Below, one piece after another: positions 34,170-44,404 of a DNA stretch of 64,000 nt. This stretch comes from Aquanectria penicillioides. Taxonomy: Eukaryota > Ascomycota > Sordariomycetes > Hypocreales > Nectriaceae. Numbering within the stretch: position 1 is the stretch's first letter; each line of letters opens with the position of its first letter. The notes beneath the pieces are model-generated. The model made no database searches, was not told the DNA's origin, and worked only from the letters and a program-made list of their open reading frames with translations. Both the position numbers and the translations under genes were made by a program. Location: contig PYIU01000005.1 in assembly GCA_003415625.1 (NCBI GenBank), forward strand, positions 2,237,001 to 2,301,000. Direction: 5' to 3'.

Positions 34170-36685
34170 TTAGGTACTGCCGAAGAAGACGTCGTCGTTG
34201 TTGGTGAACATACCGACGGCGTTGTCGAATTCTTCGTCAAACTTGCTCATCATCAGCATGCTGGGATCGCGGTCTAGCTGGACTAGGCCATCGTCGTTGG
34301 TGAACTGGAGCAGCATGTCATCGTCGTGGTCACTCATGCCAAGGGGCAGGGTTCCGTTCATGCTGGTAGAGGCCATAATGGCGCTGGTGCCTGAGAGAGT
34401 GCTCAGATCGTCGGTGCCAATTGAGGCGTTGGGATCCACGTCAAAGAATTGAGTGGGAGGTGGTGATGACGACTGAGAGAGCTCGGGGGGGTGTTGTACT
34501 GGCTTGCGGCGCTCTTTGCGGGACTTGCGATATTCACGGGAGTTCCGTCCATGATGGCTTCGGGGGAAACGTAAGAGTGTGCGCTGACTGCGGAGGGAGA
34601 GGAGGCCATGTCGTTGATAGTTGTGGCAACAATAGATGCCATGGGGGCAGAGGACACAGATGCGAGGTGCTGGTGTTGAGAGGCCATTCCCATATCCATC
34701 ATGTCATCAAGCATGTTGTAGTCGTTCTCTGGGGAGTTAACAGCTGAGCTGTCAGAGTAGCCAGAGAGAGACGACATAGAGCTAATGGACATGTTCTTCT
34801 TGCGGGTTCGGGTTGACTTCTCAAGACGAGCCTCCATGTCGGGGCGGTTCTTCTTCGGGCGACCTCGCTTGACGACCTTTCGAACGATGCCGTCAAAGGC
34901 GCCGATGCACATACCGCGCTGCCGATGCCTTGTAAGCGCATCGTGACGAGCGAAGCTGTTTCCGCACTCGCAGGGATAAGGCTTGATTCCGGTGTGGATC
35001 TTGGCATGTCTCTTGAGGTCGTGCTGGCGAACGAAGCACTTCTTACAGGTAGGGCACTGGTACTGGCGGTCGTTGAGATGTGTCTGGACGTGGGACTTGA
35101 TATTCTCCTTTCGGCCAAACTTCTTGCCGCAGTCCTCGTACAGGCAAACCCACTTGCCATCACCAGCATCGGGTCCACGGATAAACTGGGAAATCTCCTC
35201 GATAGTGACACCGGTCTCGGTTTGGTTTCTTCAATGTTGATGCTGGCAATGCTAGCGGCGCTAGCAATGCTGGCCAGAGACTCAGTGCGGCGGTGGGGAG
35301 ATTCACGACGAGGGGGCATATCCATATCTGAGGGACCAGCAGCAACAGGTTGAACAGCCATAGGGTAGGGTCTGAGGTCGGGCTTGTTGTCAAAGGAACC
35401 GATGAACTGGGTCATGTGGGGGTGTCAGGGGAAGTGTGCTGGGACATCTGCTGCTCAAAGCTGTTCTCAATCTTCATGAATTCGCTGTTAAAGCTGTTCA
35501 TGTTCATGTAGTCAGGAGTGTGCAGGGGCATGGTGTTGAAGCTCTCAGCCTCGGGCATCTGGCTGGGCTTGGCAGGGCTGGGGATGGGCGCCTGTTGCTG
35601 CTTAGACTGGTCCTGCATGTCCTGGAAGATTGCCTGGGCACGTCGGTTTCCGCCACGGTTCCTCACGGGCTTGATGGTCTCTTCCATTGACTCGTCATAG
35701 CCATCCTGGAATCTGCTGGGAGCGGTCTCATTCTTGACCAATCGGTCTTGGGGAGTCTCCATTGGGGTAGGGGGGTAAAAGGCTGTGTTAGACGTGTTAG
35801 AAACATGCCTGCGCAGGTAGATGGATGGAGGCCAGGGAGATTCAGCAGAGACAACTTACTGTGCACTGATGTGTTAGGGGGCGTAATTGGTCTCTGAAGC
35901 CCGTCGGCTCCGAGAGTCTCAAACTTGCTAACTCGGTCCATAATACCGTTGCTGATCCTCCGCGAAGTCCTTCTCGTGCTAGAGGTGTCTCCTTCGGAGG
36001 CCCATCCTGGCGCGGAAGGACTATCTTGGAAGTTCATAAATGTGGGTGTTGAAAGAGCACTGTCATTGTTAAATAGATCAAAGTCCTTACCTCCCGACAT
36101 GTTTTCTCCGTAGGCTGCTTGGCCCTTGCCCATCATCACATTCAAGTCACCACTGTAAGTGTCGTAGGGGATGTTGTTAGGGTCAAAGCAGGACGGGTCA
36201 AACCGTTGAGTCTGAGGAGTTCCATGGGGGGAGATCAAGTAGTTCTCGCTACCGCTCGGCGCCAGGTTGGCGTAAGGGTGCTGGGGGCCCGGGCGTGCTT
36301 GAATGCGTTGCTGCTGCGCTTCTCGCAGAACGTGATGCTGCGAAGATGTTGCTAATCCTGTATTGTTAGTAGTCGTACTTACCATAAAGTTCTGCCGTGC
36401 TGTCGGTGATGCCGAGTTGTGTTGTCGTCTAATGTCAAGGCTGAGACCGCGGCGATGGCCAGCGGCTTGTCGTTGTGTCGTGTTGGGCAGGGTCGGGATC
36501 TTCACACCCTCAAAGGCAGTCGGCGTCGAAATTTGACGGCGATGCTGCCTTTGTCGGGCATGCAGTCCTGATGGATTGGACAGCATATTTGTCGCAAGGG
36601 AGTCCGGAAGGGAATTGTCGTCGGTCGGTTGGTTGTCGAAGGGGAACCTGTTGGTCCGAAACTGCTCCCGTCGTCGCGTCAGCAT
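34170..36685 (-). CDS. C2H2 zinc-finger transcription factor, Swi5/Ace2 type (three one-base frame breaks)
   Basis: Exons 36383-36685, 35860-36337 and 34170-35782; 798 residues after restoring three bases. Three adjacent C2H2 fingers are CLYEDCGKKFGRKENIKSH, YQCPTCKKCFVRQHDLKRH and YPCECGNSFARHDALTRH. They are followed by GIVRKVVKRGRPKKNRPD, a basic motif typical of fungal Swi5/Ace2 homologues and a likely nuclear signal. The N-terminus carries MLSNPSGLHARQRQHRRQ, also family-typical; the ATG there (36586) is an alternative start. Low-complexity Ser/Gln/Pro stretches and an acidic C-terminal region (DDDMLLQFTNDD) may be activation domains. Frame breaks sit at 35418-35422, 35221-35223 and 34485-34491, each fixed by one base. 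In yeast the family drives cell-separation and cell-wall genes in G1; the role here is inferred. An optional 45-nt intron (36338-36382) is in frame. Confidence 0.87.
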
Positions 36686-39245
36686 CACGCTCAATCATCA
36701 TCACCCTCATCATCCTATTGAGCTTGCCAGATCGCCTCGAGGTCCAATTGAGGTGATGCCCGTCTTGTTCTTACCTCACGCAGCGCAAGCACAGAGCGCC
36801 GGGCTATGAGAAAGTTTTGGTCGTGCTCAGTCGAGTGCGACTTTGCAACGAGTAGAAAGATGCAGTTGTGCCTTGTTCAGGCGATAGATGGTTTGTAGGA
36901 ACGCTCGCTTCGATGAGAGTGCTCTCCCAGAAGATGGGATATGATATGCAAGCTGTCCTTCTTCAGGTGTGGACTGGAGGCTAGAGGAAGCGTAAAGGTC
37001 GGGAAGGGTGGATTCGGAAGCCAGCTTTGGACGAGCTGCTTGGGTGCCGTCGTGGTGTAATGGCGACGGGCCTTGTTGACTCGGTCGCCACGGCAACGCC
37101 GAGCTCCCATGAAAGGAGCCCCATATCGCACCACCGCGTCACCAGGGGCGGCTAACGAGGCGAATTCTAAGACACGGCCGAGAACCATTTGCTCAATTTT
37201 TGCCCAGATTTTCTCCTCCCGCCTGCCACGGCGGCTGGCAAACTGCACTCCCTGCGGCCAATGCATCGTCGCAATTACCGATTGCCTCCCTTTTTTGGCC
37301 ATCATCTGCCCTCCAGGGCCAGTCTCGCCATTGTCTTCTGGCTCGTCCGAGACGCCGGCCCTTCTCGCGACACCGTGATTGTATTTACTGGACAATGTGC
37401 CTGGCCGACAATTCCTATAATTCCTTCGCGGCGCTGCCCCATTAACGCAGCGCTTACTGACGGTGCCCCGCGACCAGATGGAATTCCAGTGAATCCTTGT
37501 GACTGAAGCGCCCACCAGGCATTGGGAGCGGCCAAGCTGAGAACTTGATACGGTGACATCCGGGTTTCACCTTTTGATGGCGCTGCAGGATGTCTGAGCT
37601 ACAACTACCTTGAGGCCAGCAGCCGGAGAGCTCCCCATACATACCAGGCAAGCAGAGGAGAGCCCTGGCGCCGAGAGCTTTGGTAATATTTGGGCCTGTG
37701 AGGCAGTGCTATTTTCGACGGAATAGGTTGATAGCAATGTTTCACGCCGGGGGCGTAGTCCGTACTTCCCACAGCATTCCAGGGCCATTCAACCCTTTCA
37801 AGAACCGACTGGGCTGGAGGGCACGGCCATGTTGATCGGGTATTTTCATTGTTGATCCAGCCCTGGGGTCCATTGTTATCTCCAGATCTCCGTGTCTTCG
37901 GCCGGCCAATATGTATCCACCCCACAGCCACAAGTCAACATATGTTATATCAGAAGGGAGACTTGACGACAGGGGTGTAGCTCTACGGCGGCGTTCTTCA
38001 TGGCGGCACAGCTAACCTAGCAGCGCAGTGTCATCCTCATTCGCTCCCATGCTTCTTTCGCTAACCTTCCCAGGCAGGATAGATCTTCAAACCAAGCTGA
38101 AATAGGAACTTCAAGCTTATCCATTGCAGATGCAGCGGGTTTTTCGTCTACACGATTGGCCTCTTTTTGTCACAATGAGACTCTGCTTTCAGTCATGTAA
38201 TGATAAAGTGCAAAATTATCTTGATGTTGAGTCGGCAACGGGGACACCATGTAAACAAAGCTGACCACAAAGTTACCCTACAGTTGCAGCCAAAAAGCCT
38301 GATGTGGGTGTAAACACAAAACACAAAAGCACTCAGGCGGGACTTTATTGGACAGCAAAAAAAAAAAAAGAGTGACGAGCAAAATGGAAAAACGGAAAAC
38401 GGCAAGCGGTGAGTTCTGGTGGTCTCTGACGTGGTCATGGTCTCCTCCCTTGTAGCGCAGGGCTTAAGTGTTTCGTCTTATCGTTCGTGGAGCTGGCTTG
38501 GGTTCATGCAGGACTAGCACGCAAGCTCCAGCGACCGATGAACGGCGGCTTAGGTTGCATCGCATCAACCAGTTGAAGAATTGTCAAAATCAGGATTAGG
38601 ACCAACAAAAGCAGGCCCGTTCCCTGCCTGTCACTGCGACAGGCGCTTTTCTGCCACCTGGGGAGGGGGGGTAAGGATGTTAGGGTGTTAGGGTTAGGGG
38701 CGATGGTTGATGCATGATGGATTCACAAGACACACCAAAGACGAGGCACATGATAATTGAGCTCCGCTGTGATCCCAAAGTCACGGGAATCGAGAGACCG
38801 TTGCCAGCCTCAAATATTGAGCAGTAGACACGTGCGTGGGCTGTCAGTCTGCCCGTCCGTCGGGTGAAGCCGCACCAAACGGGCCCAGACAAATAAATGG
38901 GAGGTACTGTTTTGGCCTAGCCTCTCAGGTACCAGCCAGCGTCAGTCGCCGCGACAACGTCGGCATCTGCCCAAAGAAATGTCGGGGAGGGAGGGACCCA
39001 GGTCACTCATCCGAAATCCCCATCCGCCGCCCTTTCAACATCACCCCATTTCACACGCCCGACAATCATCTCTCTCGCTGCGATTGGCTGTCTGAGCACA
39101 TTTTCTCTTCGCAGCCTCTCCGCCATCGACAGCGTCGTCTGTGACTTCTGCTGCTGCTGCTTCTGTCGTCTCTGCCAATTGTCCCTCGTACGCACCTACA
39201 CCGTGTTCAACTCCCTGTTGACCAACAATACCGCCCGCCGCCGCC
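36686..39245. other. Long divergent intergenic Swi5-like/Mug70-like
   Basis: About 2.6 kb 5' of two divergent genes. Overlapping open frames on both strands at 36.9-37.9 kb (up to 212 codons) have no recognisable domain and are probably chance frames in a GC-richer leader. The Swi5-like gene may have a long 5' UTR here, common for fungal regulators. A three-copy TTAGGG stretch lies at 38680-38699 and an A run at 38358-38370. The last 250 bp before 39246 are CT-rich. Confidence 0.45.
38680..38699 (+). repeat. Short telomere-like TTAGGG repeat
   Basis: One TTAGGG, a TG spacer, then two more TTAGGG copies directly joined, followed by GGC. It is far from any chromosome end, being flanked by ordinary genes on both sides, so it is an interstitial telomere-like word and not a telomere. 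Confidence 0.8.
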
Positions 39246-41433
39246 ATGTCGGGCAACACTTACAGAGGCACACCCACCCGTCAGGGTCGTGGTGCCATCC
39301 CCTTTGGCAACAGCCCCGGCGGCTCTAGCATTCCTCGTCCTGTCCATGAGCAGCAACCACAGCCCAGCGAGGCCAGTTCCGCCGTCAGCGCCAGTCGCCA
39401 GAAGCAGTCCAAGCGTGATGAGGTGAGTTATCTACCCCCCTTCACCTTGTCCTTAAAAGCTCTCTTATCCGGCTCATGCCCGCCTTCTCCAAGCTTGATA
39501 CTGACCAATGTTCCCACAGGCCATCCGCCGAAAACTCGAGAATGACCTGTCCAAGAAGAAAAACCTCACGAGCCGAGCTCGACACACCCGCAAGGCCCCG
39601 CCGGGTACTGTCCTCGCCCTCAAGCCCAGCCCGGCTCTCCAGATCAAGCCTGCCACCACCGTTGCCGAGGCCGCCCAGCTGATGGCTGCCAAGCGAGAGG
39701 ACTGCGTGCTTGTTACCGACGATGACGACCGAATCGCCGGAATCTTCACCGCCAAGGATCTTGCCTTCCGTGTTGTTGGTGCCGGATCAAAGGCTGCCAA
39801 TGTTACGATAGCCGAAATCATGACTAAGAACCCCCTCTGTGCCCGGACAGACACGAGTGCTACCGATGCTCTGGATTTGATGGTCCGGAAAGGTTTCCGC
39901 CATTTGCCTGTCATGGACGAGAACCAGGATATCTCTGGTGTTCTGGATATCACCAAGTGCTTCTACGATGCCATGGAGAAGCTCGAGCGTGCCTATTCTT
40001 CATCCCGAAAGCTATATGATGCCCTCGAGGGTGTCCAATCCGAATTGGGCTCTACCCAACCCCAGCAGATCATTCAATATGTCGAGGCCCTGCGGTCCAA
40101 GATGTCCGGCCCGACCTTGGAGACTGTGCTTAACGGCATCCCCCCCACCACGGTCAGTGTGAGGACGTCAGTGAAGGAGGCTGCCGCACTCATGAAGGAG
40201 AACCGCACCACCGCCGTTCTCGTCCAGGACCAGGGTGCTATTACCGGCATCTTCACCAGCAAGGACGTGGTCCTTCGTGTCATTGCCCCCGGCCTTGATC
40301 CAGCCAACTGCAGTGTCGTTCGTGTCATGACCCCTCACCCTGATTTTGCTCCAATGGACATGACCCTCCAGGCTGCTCTCCGCAAGATGCATGGTATGTA
40401 ATTCTACTGGTCTAACTGTTTGTGCTTATCTAACCATGGCTTCCCAGACGGTCATTACCTCAACCTTCCCGTCATGAACGATGGCGGCGAGATTGTTGGC
40501 ATGGTGGACGTCCTCAAGCTCACTTACGCCACACTCGAGCAGATCAACACCATGTCCAACGCAAACGACGAGGGCCCCGCTTGGAACAAGTTCTGGCTCT
40601 CCCTCGACAACGAGACCGAGTCCATGATGTCTGGAGAGGGTAGTGCTATGCAGCACACCAATCTCGGCTCGCGCCTCACATCGCCTGACGTCACCCGCGA
40701 ACGTCTTGGTGACAGTGTCGCTCCTGGCGACTCTGCTTCTCATATTGGTCTCGAGTCTCCTACTCGATCTGCCATCCCCGAACATGGCGAGATGCGACTG
40801 CCCGAAGAACTCCCCTTTGCCTTCAAGTTCAAGGCACCCTCTGGCCGAGTGCACCGTGTCAAGGTTGTCGCCGCTGACGGCATGGAGGCCTTTGTGTCGG
40901 CCGTCGCCACTAAGCTGGGTGCGGAGGTGGATACTATCGGTGGCATTCCTACTGTCGAGGATGGAAAAACTTCTGCCGCTGGCTTTGCCCTGAGCTACCT
41001 GGATGACGAAGGAGACTCTGTTTCCATCACTGCTAACCACGACTTGATTGAGGCGGTCTTGCTTGCTCGTCAAGCCCGCCACGACAAGGTTGATCTTTTC
41101 GTCCATGACCCCGAGAAGCCCCCTATGGCCCCTAACGTCGAAGTCGCCCTTCAAACCCCTGCATCAACTGGATCTGGTCTTCGGGAGCGACGAAAGTGGT
41201 GGCCAGATGAGGAAGATGAGGATCTGGAGGACGAGGAAGATGAGGAGGAAGAGGAGGAAGAAGAGGAGGTGGCCTCTACCTTGAGACGGCCTCGGCGGAC
41301 GAGGGCTCCCCCTCCTATGCCTGAACAGGTCATCGCCGGCGTACCCAACGAGCTCCTTCTCCCTGGTGCTATCGTCACGTTGGCAGTGGTAATTGTTGGC
41401 GTCTTTACCATTTCTAGAGTTACCAGCCGATAA
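39246..41433 (+). CDS. CBS- and PB1-domain membrane protein (Mug70-like)
   Basis: Exons 39246-39422, 39520-40393 and 40448-41433 encode 678 residues. Four CBS repeats form two Bateman modules. The first pair is around LALKPSPALQIKPATTVAEA and IAEIMTKNPLCARTDTSATDA with FRHLPVMDENQDISGVLDI. The second pair is around VSVRTSVKEAAALMKENRTT and VMTPHPDFAPMDMTLQAAL with LNLPVMNDGGEIVGMVDV. A PB1 domain follows (FKFKAPSGRVHRVKVVAADG to FALSYLDDEGDSVSI), then a Glu-rich stretch and a C-terminal membrane helix (LPGAIVTLAVVIVGVFTI), suggesting tail anchoring. CBS pairs bind adenine nucleotides and PB1 mediates protein pairing. The architecture matches S. pombe Mug70, a meiosis-induced protein of unknown action. 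Frame is intact through the GAGGAAGAG-type repeat that codes the Glu run. Confidence 0.88.
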
Positions 41434-41806
41434 GGGATCATCCTCCCCTTATGAACCCACCCCTGATAATGACATGATGAAGACCGCAGAGCAGAGACTG
41501 GAGATTGTAAATATGTAGAAAACTTTTGTCTCTAGATATTACCCTCACAAGTTTAATTCAATTCATTTGTTAAAATGGATTTTATGAAATTTATGAACCT
41601 TTCTGTTGTACCAGAGAAGCATTGATGTACGAAAACTGTCTGTGAGAGGTGCTCGACATGGGCGTGTTGAGTGGTGTGGTGGTACTGCACGGTTGTTAAT
41701 CGGCACCGGAAAATCCCGCTCCCGAAGGACGTTCGTTACCTTGGCCAAAATTTGGAGGTGGTCGAACGAGCATCACGACCATCGAGCAACCGCAAAAGCA
41801 TTCGCC
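41434..41806. other. Spacer between Mug70-like and uS2m
   Basis: About 370 bp in tandem orientation: 3' UTR of the CBS/PB1 gene (AT-rich 41520-41600), then the promoter of the mitochondrial ribosomal protein gene. No coding frame is supported. Confidence 0.5.
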
Positions 41807-43368
41807 ATGATTGTGAGGAACGCTGCTGTGCGGCATGGTGAGTCAATTGAGCCCAATTGAAATCGGTATGCTTACTGATATACCTAGGCCGCCGCGCATT
41901 GGCGTCTCCCATCTCCAGGTCGCTTCTCCGACAACTTTCCACCGAAGCTCCAGCCCAGCCGCAGTCCCAGCAACAGTCCTGGCCGGCGACTCAGGCGGCG
42001 GTGGCCCCTCCTAAGATTTCTTCCGCAGCACGAAAGAAGCAGAGGATCGCGCAGGATACCATCATGGCCCTAGGAACCGACTCGGCACACGAGCACAAGG
42101 GCAAGGTCTGGACGACTAGCCACAAGACTGTCAGCCACGAGGCCGCTACTCCCGCCCAGCAGTACGCCGAGTTCCGACGTATCCAGAATGCCACCCGGAG
42201 CCTCGGATCAACTGTTGAACGTCGATACATCCCTACCGAGATGATCAGCAACCCCCCTGGCCCCCAGGATGTTACGCTTGAGATGCTTATGGCCTCGCAA
42301 ACCCACATGGGCCACAGCACTTCGCTCTGGAACCCAGCGAACTCCCGGTACATCTATGGTGTCCGCGAGGGCATCCACATCATCTCCCTCGAGACGACGG
42401 CGGCTCACCTTCGTCGTGCGGCTCGCGTAGTGGAGGACGTTTCTCACAGTGGAGGTCTGATCCTTTTCGTCGGTACACGAAAGGGACAGATGGAGATTGT
42501 TACAAAGGCCGCTGAGCTGGCTGGAGCCTGCCATCTTTTCACCAAGTGGACGCCCGGCGGTATCACGAACCGAGACGTTATCCTCAAGATGCATGAAACC
42601 AAGGTTGTGAACCACAAGGACCAGGAACTGCAAGGCTTTGACAAGTACAAGGGCAATGCTCGACCCCTGTTGCCCGACCTCGTTGTCTGCCTCAACCCGA
42701 TTGAGAACTACACCCTCCTCTACGAGTGTGGTCTGAAGAACATTCCCACTATTGGTGTGATTGACACCAATGCCGACCCTTCGTGGGTGACTTACACTAT
42801 TCCCGCCAATGATGACAGGTTTGTTTGATATCATCCGATGTAACTAAGCCGAAACTAACAATTTAATAGTCTGCGAGCCATGGCTGTTGTTGGTGGTGTC
42901 TTGGGCCGAGCTGGCGAGGCTGGTCAGAAGCGAAGACTTGCTGACGCCGCTAAGAACACGGTTTCTTGGGCCAACTCCGAGGAGATTGACCGTCACATGC
43001 TGAAGGAGACCAAGGCTGCGCTTGAGGAGAGGAAGGCTGTCATGGGCCGACTTCAGCAGAACATCGAGGGCTTCAACGAGGAGGAGCAGAAGATTCTCCG
43101 TGAGCAGTTTTACGGCGAGGGATTGGAGGTTTCAGAAGAGGATATGATGGGCATGTTGGGTGAGGCTGCTATTGGTGGCGACAAGCAGGAGGCCAAGAAG
43201 GAGGTGAAGCAAGAGGCCGAGGAGACGACTCCAGACCCAGCCCAGGCCGAGACCGAGTCGACTACGAGCGCCAAGCTGGCGAGCATCGAGGAGCAACTGG
43301 CTGGACTGAAGGAGAAGGCCGTTGCGATTGAGGCTGAGCTCAAGCCCAGCAGCCAAAAGTCGGAGTGA
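41807..43368 (+). CDS. MRP4: Mitochondrial small-subunit ribosomal protein uS2m
   Basis: Exons 41807-41837, 41888-42818 and 42870-43368 encode 486 residues. The first exon gives MIVRNAAVRHG, joined to RRALASPISRSLLRQLST, a basic, hydroxylated mitochondrial presequence without acidic residues. The uS2 core is clear: LMASQTHMGHSTSLWNPANS, YIYGVREGIHIISLE, GLILFVGTRKGQMEIV, KWTPGGITNR, LPDLVVCLNPIENYTLLYEC and NIPTIGVIDTNADPSWVTY. The C-terminal 160 residues form a Glu/Lys-rich coiled-coil extension (SIEEQLAGLKEKAVAIEAEL) not found in bacterial S2, as usual for fungal mitoribosomes. The start at 41807 is favoured because the frame upstream of exon 2 alone would lack the presequence. Confidence 0.93.
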
Positions 43369-44404
43369 AGAGGAGGATCAACTGTTGTACAATAAGGCGA
43401 TGTATAATATCCCCTCCCCCAAAGCATGTAGAGGTAGAGACAAAAAGATTTTGTACGTTAATTTTTTTTTTTTTTTTTTTTTTGGATGTGTGAAGCAAGC
43501 AGACATGCACAAGTTGATTCTGTTAAATATACATATATATATATGAGTGAGCGTACTACAAGTCTACCACCTAGTCGAGTTGTCGTGGGTGATCTTCAAA
43601 GATAGAGAAATCGGATAAACTATGACCCTTCACAGCACCAACTGCTTGGGACCACCTACCGTTCGTAGACAGGCCAAGCGCCCCCGCAATCTTATGTAAA
43701 AAGGCGGCCTGGAAACTTCGTCCCCTGCGCATTTCCCCTCACCAAGTAGGACTGCTCACGACCGAACATTTCAGCACAGCGGCCATACATCCCATCACAG
43801 CGCACAGCACAGCACAGCACAGCACAGCACGGCGCCGCAGAGCACATCACAGCGCAGCACCGTCACGACGGCAACGGACCCCCCCTGGTCGCTGTGAGTG
43901 CCGATTAGACCCAGTTTTTAATTGAAAATTGTGGCGAGTGCTCGCTCGTCTGCCACCACTGTCGCCGCCCAGTGGCTTGGCCCCATCGTTGTCCCAACGG
44001 TATGCTCTGCCTGTGGCCGCTCCGGCTGCTTTTGTCCTGTTGCATCAGCATGGCATAGCATTTGGCTGCTCCTCCTTGCCGATTGCCCTCCATGACATGC
44101 TGCATGCCGCATGCCGCCGTTCTCTCCCATAGCTTCCCGCCGTCTCTGTCGTTTCCCATGTAGAGGACGCCCCATCCTTGATGCCGGGATCGGCCTTTTG
44201 GGCGGAGGAAAAGGCGCATGAGTGACGGACTTGCGCTGCGCGACGAGAAAGAAAAGATGCAGTGCACTTTTCTTGTTCCTTGTCACTCTGAGATATATGA
44301 CGCAATCACTAACTCAAATTTGATCGAGCAGATTGCCTCAATCTCAACCCCCATCCGCAACCATCTGCATCTGGCCTCGGTGAATCCGAGACACCAAAGC
44401 CAAG
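43369..44404. other. Intergenic with simple repeats, upstream of the Spt10-like gene
   Basis: About 1 kb in tandem orientation. It contains a T22 run (43462-43483) in the probable 3' UTR of uS2m and a CACAG repeat (43803-43830). The rest is the promoter and leader of the Spt10-like gene. Open frames at 43.9-44.3 kb on the minus strand are not convincing. Confidence 0.5.
43803..43830 (+). repeat. (CACAG)n pentanucleotide repeat
   Basis: About 5.6 perfect units of CACAG, with related imperfect CAGCGCAGCAC words for 40 bp on both sides. Non-coding in this annotation. Confidence 0.88.

Noticed and set aside
36877..37515. 212-codon open frame on the minus strand upstream of the Swi5-like gene
   Set aside because: It is Arg-rich and domain-free with competing frames on the plus strand; more likely a chance frame in a long 5' leader.
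43803..43830. Possible CRISPR-like or regulatory direct-repeat array
   Set aside because: The CACAG units are contiguous with no spacers, so it is a simple microsatellite; the organism is a fungus.
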